64,000 nucleotides of DNA from Sycon ciliatum. Lineage: Eukaryota; Porifera; Calcarea; Leucosolenida; Sycettidae. Location: the NCBI RefSeq assembly GCF_964019385.1, contig NC_088644.1:19960154-20024153 (forward strand). Direction: 5' to 3'. The translations under genes and the position numbers were made by a program. The notes beneath the pieces are model-generated. The model saw only the letters and a list, made by a program, of their open reading frames with translations. It made no database searches and was not told the DNA's origin. Below are positions 11,501 to 61,676 of the stretch, in pieces (position 1 is the first letter of the stretch; each line of letters starts with the position of its first letter).

Positions 11501-12026
11501 ACCACTGGATCACCAGTACTGCCCATATCCACACCGAACTTAGCGCGGACACCCGATCGACACAGGCCAACACACAGCAGGATTCCCGTCCTCAACCTTT
11601 CCAACACTCCCAACCTCGCCAGTCGCAGCGATTATAGGTGAACGCCACTTCACCCGGTGAGAATCTGTGGCGTCAAACGGGATTTTCACCCGATCCGGGC
11701 ATTTCGGCTAACTCATGCTCAGCGGATACAACTCAATCATCATTATCAGGTAGAAAGAATGCAGTGAAAAACAAATCGAACAGTGCAGATATGGCGACAG
11801 ACACTGTACTACAATCACACTTTCTAGCCAGAACCTTATCTCTCCAAGAAACAGAAAAGTCTACAATCAGTCCGCCTTACCTTCATTTCACCACCGTCAT
11901 CGCTGAATGGATTAGTTGAGACCTTGCCAATTCTCAAAGCACTTTTATCAATCTTCTGTTTGCATCCTTTGCACGAACTCCGACCCGTGGTTGCATGTTC
12001 GACACAGTACTTGTTGTCTGCCATTT
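3547..12026 (-). CDS. LIG3: DNA ligase III, complete 25-exon gene, 938 aa
   Basis: ATP-dependent DNA ligase III seals nicks in single-strand-break and base-excision repair, partnering XRCC1 in known animals. Exons (high to low): 12026-11881, 10948-10807, 10391-10110, 9858-9752, 9600-9556, 9390-9301, 9215-9136, 8873-8796, 8537-8407, 8228-8140, 7912-7823, 7650-7585, 7454-7386, 7213-7151, 6964-6885, 6645-6480, 6288-6253, 6109-6022, 5845-5703, 5482-5408, 5234-5088, 4891-4861, 4663-4341, 3946-3872, 3723-3547. All introns are GT-AG and the phases agree throughout, giving 2817 nt from the ATG at 12024. The order is zf-PARP, DNA-binding domain, nucleotidyltransferase (Lys419 in EIKYDGER), OB-fold, acidic linker, PBZ finger and a short end. 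The start is the first Met of the finger, just after an acceptor, so a 5' UTR exon lies upstream. Confidence 0.95.
3872..3946 (-). CDS. LIG3: LIG3 exon 24: PBZ poly(ADP-ribose)-binding zinc finger
   Basis: The 25 codons contain CQYGEKCYQTNAKH and FRHP, fitting the PBZ pattern C-x-Y-G-x2-C-Y-x2-N-x2-H-x3-F-x-HP. The ligands are Cys859, Cys865, His872 and His878. PBZ fingers bind poly(ADP-ribose) in APLF and CHFR. Vertebrate ligase III lacks one and is recruited through XRCC1. The exon follows TAACTCACAG, ends CATCA|GTGAGT, and is phase 0 at both sides, continuing exon 23 exactly. Confidence 0.85.
4085..4271. repeat. Three 40-bp tandem repeats between inverted flanks
   Basis: Units at 4120-4159, 4160-4199 and 4200-4239 are nearly identical (GCAGCCCTAATACTACACAT and the following 20 bp). 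They are bounded by an inverted repeat, CAACCTCATGAATAAAGTAG on the left and its complement on the right (4249-4271). The structure lies in the intron between ligase exons 23 and 24. Confidence 0.8.
4341..4891 (-). CDS. LIG3: LIG3 exons 22-23: micro-exon and acidic repeat linker
   Basis: Exon 22 (4891-4861) is only 31 nt, KLVQVSSSKN plus one base. It is required to bring exon 23 into frame and matches the end of the ligase core in relatives. Exon 23 encodes a flexible linker: an Asp/Glu cluster, then a near-repeat of about 12 residues (ASSTSGAAAVAV, VSSTSGAAAIAV), then a basic nuclear-localisation-like KRKRE. Confidence 0.85.
5088..9858 (-). CDS. LIG3: LIG3 exons 4-21: DNA-binding domain and catalytic core
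   Basis: Exons 4-10 make the helical DNA-binding domain (KFHGDHYMLFKTLLP; CTANDLKYIIRLIKHDL). Exon 11 holds motif I, KYDGER, whose Lys419 takes the AMP. Exons 12-16 continue the nucleotidyltransferase domain (FYSRSLK; HSMVLDGE; EGLEGLVLKD). Exons 17-18 hold HWLK and KKDY with ADTADLVVLGAYYG. Exons 19-21 finish the OB-fold, ending IRFPRVTRVRDDKDW. All catalytic motifs look intact, so an active enzyme is expected. Introns are short; one carries an (AC)n tract at 5512-5540. Confidence 0.95.
5512..5540. repeat. (AC)n microsatellite
   Basis: An uninterrupted AC dinucleotide tract in a ligase intron. Confidence 0.9.
10110..12026 (-). CDS. LIG3: LIG3 exons 1-3: zf-PARP finger and Ser/Ala linker
   Basis: Exons 1 and 2 encode the nick-sensing zinc finger: CKGC (Cys18, Cys21) and WYHAKC (His52, Cys55) are the four zinc ligands, followed by the RARATTKKI helix typical of ligase III. 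Exon 3 encodes a low-complexity Ala/Ser linker and the start of the DNA-binding domain (LRKFRRLC). The junctions are phase 0 after exon 1 and phase 1 after exons 2 and 3. A second donor 14 bp further on in exon 3 would break the frame, so the GTAATG donor is preferred. Confidence 0.9.
10392..10806 (-). other. LIG3 intron 2
   Basis: This 415-bp intron holds a short (TAC)n tract near 10723-10746. Otherwise it looks unique, with no exon that keeps the ligase frame. Confidence 0.7.
11104..11478. repeat. Tandem duplication of about 200 bp in LIG3 intron 1
   Basis: The block with CTTGGTCGGGCTACTGTATG and GCGCTATCC...CTACTGTTCCATGCGGCAG occurs at about 11104-11297 and again at about 11304-11478 with few differences. 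Both copies start with an A/G-rich stretch. The rest of the 932-bp intron is unremarkable. Confidence 0.8.
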
Positions 12027-12159
12027 CTGCAAGAATTAGAAGACAAAATCTTCTACTAGTACTCTACTCTTTTCGATCCAACTGAAGTTTCAGATCGACA
12101 TGGAAGTTTTTATAGCAACAACGAAGAGGAGAATCTCTTGGAATTGTTCAGAAACTCAC

Positions 12160-12398
12160 TGCCAAAGTGTCGATGCCAGCAACACTTTGCTTGTGCAATG
12201 ACCTCGTTCGCTGTTTATAAAACCAACTCCTCCCTTGATCAACTGGTTCTTGTTGTATTTCAAACACAACATACACTGCAAGTGCAACAAGTCGGCAACT
12301 CGTGGAGGCAGGTTGGTCGACGTCGTCATCTTCATCTTTGTCTTGCACACCGTGCATAGCAGCATGGGCGCGTGCCGCCCAACGCTCGCGATCGCCAT
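12160..12398 (-). other. Likely non-coding 5' exon of LIG3 with an upstream reading frame
   Basis: A strong donor (GCA|GTGAGT) ends a stretch that carries an 80-codon Met-initiated frame (MAIASVGRHAPMLLC at its start). An acceptor (TTCTTGCAG) sits two bases before the ligase ATG, so a 5' exon is expected hereabouts. Joining the two leaves the upstream frame out of register by one base, so it cannot be a simple N-terminal extension. It could be 5' UTR with an upstream ORF. Confidence 0.4.
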
Positions 12399-12429
12399 GC
12401 ATAATATTTCCTATGACAACTCAGATTGC

Positions 12430-12437
12430 TGACGTCA
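12430..12437. promoter_or_regulatory. CRE-type palindrome upstream of LIG3
   Basis: TGACGTCA, the full CREB/ATF site, lies just upstream of the putative first exon of the ligase gene. Nearby are the palindrome CAGATCTGCAGATCTG and a TGACATCA variant. Function is inferred only from motif and position. Confidence 0.4.
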
Positions 12438-13632
12438 TCACTTTCTGACAGATCTGCAGATCTGTGACATCATCTGTCATAGCATACGTCACTGCAGATT
12501 TGGTGAGATTCGAAAGCAGACGAATGAAATTTTTATCTACACTGTTCGTCGACGAGGAAGACGACCTGAACTAATCTTTCCACCAGGCTGACGTACTTGT
12601 GTACCAGGTAACAAGATTTGTTTTTTTGTGAGCTCACTGATCTGCTGAGTGGGAGCTTATGTCGTTGTAGTCAGAAAGTTCTCTGCAAAAGTTCTTCAAT
12701 TAAATAATATTTCCCCACAATCTTTACTAGCATCTGTACTACTCTGTAGACTGTACTGTAGCAATGTTCAAAGACTATACTATTCATAGTTTACCAAGTC
12801 GTTACCAAGAAGTACTATTTTAAAAGTTATCAGAAAGCCAGCACGTGACTTGGGTGTGTGTAAAATGACTAGCTTGGGAAGCGTGTTGTGGCTTATCAAA
12901 GTACAACGCACAGTGCATTACTTTATGGGCCTCTAGAAATGACCGAATAGCACTTGTTGTTGTTATGCACTGATAATTATGTACAGCTGCAACTCTTGAA
13001 CAAATAATTGAGCTATTTCTCTCTTGGTAGATTCCAATTTTCAGTACTTCGGTTGGTATCCTGCCACCTAAAATTACACTCTGGCGAACATTTAATCTCT
13101 AATCCACAAGAATTCTACATACACCTGCTGTAGGTACGGAAAATTAGCTATGGCCAGAGAGTCGTATGTAAACTGGGTTCATACGACTCCCTTGTCTCCA
13201 CATGAAAACCCCAGGGTAAAAGTTGCACATCAAAGTGTTTACATCACAATTCTCTTTCATTGATCCAAGCTGTAGATATCATCCATAATTATCCAAATAC
13301 ATGTACATCTAACCAAAAGCATCCGTGTCAGGTCTAGGATTGGGGGTCAACCGGGTACATGATTTGCCTTGCAGACAGAACATGGTCTGGTACACGGCCA
13401 GTCTGCAATCGCAAGTCCACGCACGCATGAGCTGATTGGAAAGTCATTGTTCGACGGTCGATTTTGAATCACGGAAGACTCTGATGTCGTGCTTTTGCCA
13501 AGAAGTTGTTCTTGATAGATGTTTTCATAGGATGATTTGGTCACGGGATGTGTTGGGCACATGTTACGAAGAATTGTGCAGTATCTTTATTCTCACGATA
13601 GCCAGTGGCCAATAATATGTTGTTTGAATTTT
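12438..13632. other. Region between the LIG3 5' end and the (GTT)n block
   Basis: No coding exon or signal-peptide start is supported. The region holds a short hairpin at 13156-13192 and unique AT-rich DNA. It may be promoter DNA for the ligase, or part of a long intron of the CCP gene. Confidence 0.5.
13156..13192. repeat. Short hairpin of the GAGTCGTA family, copy 1
   Basis: AGAGAGTCGTATG pairs with CATACGACTCCCT across about 11 bases. Similar hairpins lie at 58360-58395 and 60649-60690. Confidence 0.65.
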
Positions 13633-14015
<383 letters not shown>

Positions 14016-14019
14016 ATAG

Positions 14020-54498
<40,479 letters not shown>

Positions 54499-55336
54499 CG
54501 GTAGCTAAACAGCACCTTGACGTTTCTTTCTCTGAATCGCTTCTCTCTCTCCTGCTGCTCCGTGCATTATGTTTGTACTACTGGCAGGCCAGTTGCTTTG
54601 ATGTTCTTAAACCCTTTCTTGATCAGTAACATGAACCAACATGACTACCATACACGTGATGAGTGCTAGCACACCTAGCTTATGATAATTATAATGGCTG
54701 TGTATTTAGGGCAACTATGCCGGTGTCGCTGGCTCAAATTCGGTCAGATGTGCACTTTTCGTATTAGTTTTAGGTTTCAATGCACTTTCATGCTTCACCT
54801 GCAGCAGTTTTTTTATAAATATTTTTAAATCCATCCAATGTTTTGTTATGTTTTTGACAGTGACGAGGCATAGCTCGCTGGTTCTCAACCTGCTTGTTAT
54901 TTCAGTACGTGGAGCGATTTTGGGTTTTCCCTTAACGAAAAGGCTTATCTCCAGTTCATCCTGCTCTTGGCATTTTTTGCCATGTGCATGGGGAAAATCG
55001 CAGAAGAATAGCTCGAAATTCGTGACACAATGAATTATTTGCAGGGAATTAGGGACAGTTTTTTTTGCTAAAATAAAAATAATGGCAAGTGGATTGGTTA
55101 ATCTGTTACGTAAAACCCTATAAATGTACCGGTCTGCCTGCCAAAACTGCCAATTTTTTTCCTAAAGAACTCGATTATGTGATGCAACAAAACTTCAACA
55201 ATTGCGTAGAATGTGCTGAAATTGCGGATTTATAAGAAGTCATCTGAGTCTGTATCCGTGGAATCGCAATTTTCCACGGGGACAGCATGTGCTATGACGT
55301 AAATGAGATAATGAAGTGAAGCAATAATTTTAGAAT
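54499..55336. other. 3' flank of the modular gene
   Basis: Probably 3' UTR then intergenic DNA. AT-rich, with no coding frame or repeat that I can support. Confidence 0.5.
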
Positions 55337-55338
55337 TA

Positions 55339-56609
55339 CCGTATTTCCCCGAATATAAGTCGCACCTTTTTACACTTAACTTCAGGGCCAACAAAGAGGT
55401 GCGACTTATAATCGAGCATGACTAAGGGCCTGGTCAGACTGCGGCAACTTTTGGTTGCCTGACGAAAAAAGAACAACGTCCAGAATTTGAATCGCGATCA
55501 CACTACACATGTGGGGAGAATGAAAATTCAAATTTCATTTCGAGCGTCAAGTGGTAATCTCCACGAACGACGTCAAATTCCTTCACCTTGGGATCGCCAA
55601 CACCTTCAGTGCAATCCTTGCAACCATCCTTATGAGTTTTGTTGTTGTCCGTGGCCAATTAGCTCCTCGATATCGAGATGAAAAAATCAGTGATTATCAG
55701 CGTCAATGGCGTATCAGCGTCAAATCCTGTTTGGAGCGGAAAAGCGTGGCCCGTTCTTGCTTTTTTTTTGGAGCGTCAACTCTCGCTTTTGCCGCTCTGG
55801 CGGCAAGTTACTATGGAGATTCGGATTATAATCCTAGGATTATTTCGATTTTGCCGCAGTCTGACCAGGCCCTAACGAGGTGAATTGCTATTTCTGGACA
55901 TTGTACATTTCTGGACATTTCGAGTAAAATAATTTTTCGTCGCGTGTAGAGTCAAGTCAATCAGGTTGATGAAGTTTTTTCTTGTTGCAGTTGACAGCTG
56001 GGCTGTTGTAGTTTCTCCTCGTGTCGGTGCCTTGTTGATAACCTTTTCTTGGGAGGCATTTCAACGAGTTTTGTGGTACTATGTCGCATGAGAATTTTGA
56101 ATTTTGAGTAAAATAAGAAGTGATGGACGAATCGTTGGCTTCCCATGTGCACTCCACTTCAGACGCTGTATTGTCTTGGACCTGTTGGCTGGAAGCGTGA
56201 AGAGGCCAACTGCAGTCCACCAATAGAATAAATAACAAAAATGGTGCAGTATAGGATGCCTATTGACGCTATTTTACTTTCATGTCCAGAATTCCATACA
56301 CTGAAATTTAGGCCAAAAAAATTGGCCTGTCGAAAACAACCTGCTATAAAATCTCTGGGACCACAGCATGAGCAATTGTCACATATTTGGAAAGATGAAG
56401 GATTAGGCCATACAATAGATACGAAAAGATATGAAAAATGTAAAACACACAGCCAGTGGGCCTCTATTTTATTTTTATGTCCAGAAATTGCTATTCACCT
56501 CGTACTGAAGTGAATAATTATCAAAACGATAATGCCATGGACCTGGAAATGGGGGGGGGGGGGGGGGGGGGTGCGACTTTAACAATGATTTACAATCGAG
56601 TGCGACCTA
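55339..56609. mobile_element. Truncated CCGTATTTCC-type MITE with nested insertions
   Basis: The left end CCGTATTTCCCCGAATATAA and GTCGCACC begins after TA. GTGCGACTTATAATCG and, far to the right, TCGAGTGCGACCTA are inverted internal parts. The right terminus is missing. A Harbinger-type MITE sits inside (55426-55872), an inverted pair (GAGGTGAATTGCTATTTCTG at 55877 and its complement near 56480-56503) lies further in, and a 21-base G run occurs at 56551-56571. The right side adjoins another MITE. Confidence 0.6.
55426..55872. mobile_element. Harbinger-type MITE, 447 bp, TAA target duplication
   Basis: GGGCCTGGTCAGACTGCGGC is inverted at the right end; TAA flanks both sides (55423-55425, 55873-55875). 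It is inserted into older MITE DNA. Confidence 0.82.
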
Positions 56610-56611
56610 TA

Positions 56612-56911
56612 CCGTATTTCCGCAAATAAAAGACCGTCCTCGAATACAAGGCCGCGGCAGGGGGCGATTGAAAAAATACAAAACCGTCTCCGATTAGAAG
56701 ACCGGGCCTACTACTGTAAATGAGTCTTACGACCGTGCTCAAACTGTGTAGAAGAAAATGGAAGACCGGGGGTAAAACTGTGTTGCGAAAAATAGAAGAC
56801 CGGGATCAAACTATTAACTGGGTTGAAAAAAAAGACCGTCCTCAATTATAGGGCCGGGTTAGGACGAGTTTGAAAAAATAGTAGACCGGCCTACTTTTTG
56901 CGGAAATACGG
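56612..56911. mobile_element. CCGTATTTCCGC-type MITE, 300 bp
   Basis: CCGTATTTCCGCAAATAAAA is matched inverted by TTTTTGCGGAAATACGG, with TA on both sides. The inside repeats AGACCG motifs. It is a relative of the truncated element to its left. Confidence 0.8.
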
Positions 56912-56913
56912 TA

Positions 56914-57405
56914 CATGTACATGCACTGTGCTGGTTAGTGGAAATATGTACCCAGACTCCAGTTCAGCACAGTGCGTTGCCGAAGTCCATAATCCATTGT
57001 ATTGGTCCAAGGCAATAGGCAGTGGCGCATGGACAGTTTTTTGAATGTGTTCTTCATCCGCCATTAAAGCCCAGAGCTGACCTGACCCCGTACATGTATA
57101 CCGGTATGATATATTCCCAGATGATAACACAGCCACAAACAGGCATGGCCGTCACCAAGAGTACATACTACTGGGGGTTATGTACCCTTGGCGTTACACA
57201 TTCTGCAAATTTGCTGGCTCATTCACAACACTCACATTTTACACAAACGGGTATAGCGTACAAAATTCCACTGATGGAGGATTAGCACGGTGATGGGCAG
57301 TCCATAGGTTAGAGCAGTTGGGTACCGGCAATGTCACTAAAACAGGCTAAAATACTAGAAGAAAAATGTTATGATTAAAAACTGGAAACTAATTTAGTTT
57401 TTAAT
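56914..57405. other. Gap before the FKBP gene
   Basis: Unique DNA, partly the 3' UTR of the minus-strand FKBP gene. No gene or repeat is supported. Confidence 0.5.
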
Positions 57406-58053
57406 TTACAATTCTTCTGCATCGTGGGCTACTTCTGGTTCTGAGTTGTCTGGTCCGAATTCGTCCAGAGTCAGCAGCTGATCGTTGTTCTTGTCTTCAG
57501 CCTTGAAAATTTCTTCCACAATATCATCAATATTCTCTTCACCTTGGAAGCCTCCCTGACTGTTGAGGTATATCTTGATCTCTTCCTTATCGATTCCACC
57601 ACTGTTGTCCTTATCCATTCCCTTGAACAGACTCTCCAAACCGGCCTCACCACCTGCAGCATCGGGAGCTGCCTCGTTCAGTGAAAGCAGTTCCACTTCG
57701 AAAATGAGAGTTGCTCCTGCTGGAATTTTGCCAGCACCTTGGTCACCATATCCAAGGGCGGGTGGGATTGTCAGCTTGCGCTTTTCTCCAACGCACATAT
57801 CCAGCAGACCACGGTCCCAGCCTTGGATGACTTGTCCTGCTCCAATAGTGAACGTAAAGGGGGAGCCGGGGCGAGATTCATCGAATACTTCACCATTTGA
57901 TGCCAATGTTCCTTTGTAATTCATGCCCAGGGAGTCACCGGATTTGCTCACTTCTCCGCAATCCTCGGGCTTGAAAAGCGTATCGATTACCAAGCCATCA
58001 TCGGCACGAACTACCACTGCCAGACAAAGGCAGGCTACCACAAACTTCCACAT
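57406..58053 (-). CDS. FKBP14: ER FKBP-type peptidyl-prolyl isomerase with two EF-hands, 215 aa, intronless
   Basis: FK506-binding isomerases of this type speed proline isomerisation of secreted proteins, notably collagen, in the endoplasmic reticulum. Residues 1-17 are a signal peptide (MWKFVVACLCLAVVV). The FKBP domain spans about 30-125, with GMNYKGTL, VIQGWDRGLL, LTIPPALGYGD and LIFEVELL. Two EF-hand loops follow: DKDNSGGIDKEE (147-158) and DKNNDQLLTLDE (187-198). The tail HDAEEL is a weak relative of the HDEL-type retention signal. The layout matches FKBP14/FKBP22. An upstream in-frame Met at 58197 exists, but the signal peptide argues for 58053. It is divergent to macroH2A, 606 bp apart. 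Absence of introns is notable beside the intron-rich neighbours. Confidence 0.92.
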   Translation of the reverse strand: MWKFVVACLCLAVVVRADDGLVIDTLFKPEDCGEVSKSGDSLGMNYKGTLASNGEVFDESRPGSPFTFTIGAGQVIQGWDRGLLDMCVGEKRKLTIPPALGYGDQGAGKIPAGATLIFEVELLSLNEAAPDAAGGEAGLESLFKGMDKDNSGGIDKEEIKIYLNSQGGFQGEENIDDIVEEIFKAEDKNNDQLLTLDEFGPDNSEPEVAHDAEEL

Positions 58054-58164
58054 GATGGCAAGAATAGTCGTCCTTCTACTCAAAAGATACCAACCAAACT
58101 TCAAAGTGACCACGACTCGTAAACTCCAGAGTTTTCTTGTCGGTGCTTGTTTTTTTTTCAAAGC

Positions 58165-58172
58165 TGACGTGG
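58165..58172. promoter_or_regulatory. UPRE-type element upstream of the ER FKBP gene
   Basis: TGACGTGG is the core bound by XBP1/ATF6 in the unfolded-protein response. It lies 112 bp upstream of the FKBP start codon, a fitting position for an ER folding enzyme. Functional use is inferred. Confidence 0.4.
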
Positions 58173-58227
58173 CGGATCCGTGGATCGGCGCACTCATGCG
58201 TTGCCATCCGAAAACACATCACGTCAG

Positions 58228-58235
58228 TGACGTCA
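58228..58235. promoter_or_regulatory. CRE palindrome in the divergent promoter
   Basis: TGACGTCA, a full CREB/ATF site, lies between the FKBP and macroH2A genes. Confidence 0.4.
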
Positions 58236-58359
58236 CTCGACAAGGCTTCGACGCTTCGTATTTTTACGACTCGTTGCATGATCAAGACTAGAATCCGGCA
58301 GTTTAGTACTTCCTGATCAAGACACAACTACCTTTACTTGGACTTGGAGTCCAAGGCTA

Positions 58360-58395
58360 GGGAGTCGTACAGTGTAAAAGCCTTTTACGACTCCC
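58360..58395. repeat. Short hairpin of the GAGTCGTA family, copy 2
   Basis: GGGAGTCGTAC pairs with TTTACGACTCCC in the shared FKBP/macroH2A upstream region. Confidence 0.7.
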
Positions 58396-58456
58396 CGGTT
58401 CAAACTATGTGATCGTTCGTTTTCAGTTTGTGTGAAGTGCCTGAGCAAATGCGGTG

Positions 58457-58510
58457 ATTGGCTCGAACCTCGGATTTGAGCATGAAGTGAAGAGAAGTAA
58501 AAAGTATAAA
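58457..58510 (+). promoter_or_regulatory. macroH2A core promoter: inverted CCAAT and TATA box
   Basis: ATTGG (inverted CCAAT) at 58457-58461 and TATAAA at 58505-58510, about 150 bp before the start codon. TATA plus CCAAT is usual for histone genes. Confidence 0.55.
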
Positions 58511-58659
58511 AAGATATCGCATTCTTACCGCGCCGTTTCTTGATCTTGTCATTTGGTCAACATAATTATTGTACACTAACAGTTGCTACTGTAGACTGTA
58601 GTTGCTGGTGTTCAACTATCTTCGGCGGTTGTGAGTTCGCTCGTACGTCTTCTTTGGAA

Positions 58660-59838
58660 ATGGCTCCAGCTAGAATTAGAGGGCCTGCTGGCGGAAAGAA
58701 GAAAGGGGCTTCTCGCTCCAAGTCGTCGCGTGCTGGCCTGCAATTTCCAGTCGGACGCATAAATCGCTATCTTCGCCAGTTCATACTGAAAAAGAGGATA
58801 TCTGCTGTGGCACCGGTTTACCTGTCCGCCGTCTTGGAGTACCTTGTAGCTGAAGTGGTGGAATTGGCTGGAAACGCTGCACGCCAGAACAAGAAATCCC
58901 GTATCATCCCTCGCCATATTCTCCTGGCCGTGGCGAACGACGAAGAATTGCATCGCGTTCTGAAGGGAGTGACCATCCCCAATGGTGGGGTCCTGCCGCA
59001 AATTCGACCTGAACTTCTGTCCAAAGTTAAGGGACATAAGAAATGGATGGATCCGTCCAGCCAGCCTGCACCAGTAGTCAAAGCACCCAAACCCAAACCG
59101 AAGCCGAAAGCAGCAGCTGCAGCTCCCAAGGGCAGGGCAGCAAAGGCTGCTGCTCAGGTGCAGGCCAAGGGACGAGGTAAGAGCATGGCGAAGGCCGCGG
59201 CTTCCAAGGCTCCTGCTGCATCTGGCCGTCGCAAGAGTGCCGCGGCTGCGTCATCAACTGCACGCAATACATCCTCAATTGTGGTCCTGTCCGAGAAGAC
59301 TCTCTTCTTAGGTCAGAAACTGACTGTCATCGAGGGAGATCTGAGCAGCCTCAGCTGTGATGCCGTGGTGCACCCCACTAACGCCAGCATGTACCTTGGC
59401 GGCGAAGTGGGAACAGCACTGCTCAAAGCTGGCGGGGCAGATTTCCAGCAGGAGGTGACTGCGTTGCTGGCGAACCATGGCTCGCTGTCGGTCGGCGATG
59501 CAGCTATCTGCAGTGGTCACTCCTTGCCTGCTTCCCACGTCATTCACGTGCACAGTCCACAATGGGGCACAGCAACAAGCGAAGATGACTTGGAGAAGTG
59601 CGTGAAGAACTGCTTGTCACTGGCCGACACCAGTCAGGTGAAGTCGTTGGCCCTTCCCAGCGTCGGCAGTGGCTCGAACCGATTTCCAAAGGAGACGGCG
59701 GCGCGCCTTATCATCAAGGCTATCAAGTCCTACTTTGTCTCGGTCATGGCGTCCAACATCAAACAGGTCTACTTTGTCTTGTATGACCAGGAGACCATCG
59801 ACATCTACAATGCTGAGCTGAACCGCATTGATGACTAA
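58660..59838 (+). CDS. macroH2A: Histone macroH2A, 392 aa, intronless
   Basis: A histone variant that replaces H2A in silenced or stress-responsive chromatin and binds ADP-ribose-type ligands through its macro domain. Residues 1-24 are a basic tail. The H2A fold spans about 25-125 ([57 protein letters not shown]). A Lys/Ala/Pro-rich linker (about 126-200) follows, then the macro domain (about 207-392) with [47 protein letters not shown] and the terminal helix. The start is chosen at [15 protein letters not shown], after the TATA box. The reading frame extends upstream to 58540, but that part is not histone-like. Lack of introns suggests retroposition or a histone-like gene structure. Confidence 0.95.
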   Translation: MAPARIRGPAGGKKKGASRSKSSRAGLQFPVGRINRYLRQFILKKRISAVAPVYLSAVLEYLVAEVVELAGNAARQNKKSRIIPRHILLAVANDEELHRVLKGVTIPNGGVLPQIRPELLSKVKGHKKWMDPSSQPAPVVKAPKPKPKPKAAAAAPKGRAAKAAAQVQAKGRGKSMAKAAASKAPAASGRRKSAAAASSTARNTSSIVVLSEKTLFLGQKLTVIEGDLSSLSCDAVVHPTNASMYLGGEVGTALLKAGGADFQQEVTALLANHGSLSVGDAAICSGHSLPASHVIHVHSPQWGTATSEDDLEKCVKNCLSLADTSQVKSLALPSVGSGSNRFPKETAARLIIKAIKSYFVSVMASNIKQVYFVLYDQETIDIYNAELNRIDD

Positions 59839-60648
59839 ACCTACACCAGCGTAGCGGGAGTATGGCCACTGGGTGTATTCGTATCCGTGTCCACCCCAAA
59901 ACACCAAACCGGAGGGAACACCGTTCAAGTACCGAATCGAGAGGACCAGACGTGACTTAGGATTTGTGTGTGCGCTCTCTGTGCCATATGTGTGTTGGAT
60001 GAATTGTGTGTGGGAAGACAGTTCCTATATCAGCGTTTGACTGTTGCCCTCATGTACTCACTGGTTTTGTGCATTCTCTTTTGCTATTTTTGTGATAGCG
60101 TTTTAGTTTTAATACTGGCTAGTTTTTATCCATTCTTTGATTCTTTTGTTATCGTCGATTCTCATGCGGTAGAGCGTGTTCGTTTTCCATGGGGCTCTCT
60201 TGTCTTAGTCGAACGTCATTTGAAGTGTTGTATGTCGTCTATCCGTGTAACTTCATGCCCATGTATGGAGTTCTAGAAAGGCAACGTTAAATTCAGTGCA
60301 CATTATTTTGGTTCCAGTATTTCTTACTGATGCTACACGCACAATGCATTTTGGATTTAGGGTCCCCACCTATGTGCTGACCTATGTGCTGTACTAGCCT
60401 GTAGTGCCATTGTCCTTACTATGATTGTATAGTTTTCTTCCCACGGTTCAGGAGATGTAAGAGAGATCTTAGTGCGATGTGATCATCTTGTGCGTGTGTG
60501 TGTATGTGTGTTGTGAAGGTGGGAAACACGCTTGATATCACTGCTTCTTCCTCAATGATGGCTGCGACGATGACTTTTCCACATGTGACTGGAACGTTTG
60601 CAGCTTTAAATTTAAATTTTTTTCCAAACCCATGAGACGATGGTATCC
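59839..60648 (+). other. macroH2A 3' UTR and flank
   Basis: No coding frame that I can support. The first few hundred bases are probably the macroH2A 3' UTR; a clear polyadenylation hexamer was not seen. Confidence 0.45.
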
Positions 60649-60690
60649 ACCAGGGAGTCGTAAAATACCGGTATTTTACGACTCCCTGGT
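60649..60690. repeat. Perfect 42-bp palindrome of the GAGTCGTA family, copy 3
   Basis: Two exact 21-base arms, ACCAGGGAGTCGTAAAATAC and one more base, meet at CCGG. The minus-strand frame 60794-60612 reads straight through it. Confidence 0.9.
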
Positions 60691-61280
60691 ATCACCCCAC
60701 CAGCATTGTACAATGGAAAGGCCGTGTTCTCAAAACCGACCCTTCCATTGATGTAGCAGTTGACCAGGAGATCTTTCACGGTGCGTGTATCCACATGGCA
60801 TGTGTTTTAAAGCCCTGCTTTCAGTACTACGACAGAGTGCTGACCTGGCATGGGATTGCAGCTGTGTAACCAGTTATACATCGCCAGGAAAGCACGGCAC
60901 ATACCAATCCACCAAAAGGACCGACAACCCCAACAAAACCCAAGATGATCTCTCTTTTGATTTGAAAAAGCCTGGATAAAATCCAGACTCCAACTTCGTT
61001 TCTAGCCGCAACAAGCACTTTAGGAGCAGCCTGGGAGATTGCAAAAGAAGCCTAGACTAAAATCTACCCGTTTTAAATGTACATAGAGTTTGAGGTCACA
61101 TAAACTGCAGACTGTACTGAATGAGAATCAGGGAAACTGAGGCAGTGTAGTATGATGAGTGCTACATGAGCTGTGCTAGTGAGGTATAGTATACTCGACT
61201 ACCCTGATCGAAGGTCTTGGGAAAACTCCGGATGTACATGTGTGGGGAGGGAGGGGGGGGGGGGGGAGGGAGGGAAAGAG

Positions 61281-61341
<61 letters not shown>

Positions 61342-61676
61342 GCGGAGAGAGAGGGTAAATAGCAACCACAATACTCATCATGTACCTTCATCAAGGAATG
61401 CCACAGCCTCATGGCTGTATATTATTCACGTACATCAAGTTGTACAGTGACTACATTGTTGTGTCAAGTATGCAGTGTTGTCACTTGTATTCGTATGAGA
61501 ACTTATGAAGATACACAGTGTCATTGTTCAGCACTCCATGCGAATGATGACTAGAAACAGGATCCGGCCAACAACATAACTCACTTGGCATGCACACCAG
61601 GCACACTCGGCAAGCATACAATCAGTGCATGACACATACATCTGTCTCATCCCCTTTAGCCTCACATTTCACTGAG
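60691..61676. other. Unassigned region
   Basis: A minus-strand frame at 60794-60612 (VKDLLVNCYINGRVGFENT at its start) has a coding look but no recognisable family, and its end is made by the palindrome. A G-rich tract (61248-61275) and (TG)n/(GA)n tract (61282-61340) follow. No gene is claimed. Confidence 0.4.
61282..61340. repeat. (TG)n then (GA)n microsatellite
   Basis: TG repeats pass directly into GA repeats just after a G-rich tract. Confidence 0.9.

Noticed and set aside
12156-12398. An upstream frame of 80 codons as a mitochondrial leader of ligase III
   Set aside because: Attractive because vertebrate LIG3 uses an upstream start, and this frame is basic. With the strong GTGAGT donor and the acceptor before the ligase ATG the join is out of frame by one base, so I treat it as 5' UTR.
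58054-58197. Longer N-terminus of the FKBP protein
   Set aside because: The upstream 48 codons place the signal peptide internally and resemble 5' UTR; the Met directly before the signal peptide is preferred.
58540-58659. Longer N-terminus of macroH2A
   Set aside because: The upstream in-frame codons follow the TATA box closely and show no histone tail character.
60612-60794. A 60-codon minus-strand frame as a terminal exon
   Set aside because: Part of it is made by a perfect palindrome and no family is recognised; mentioned only in the region entry.
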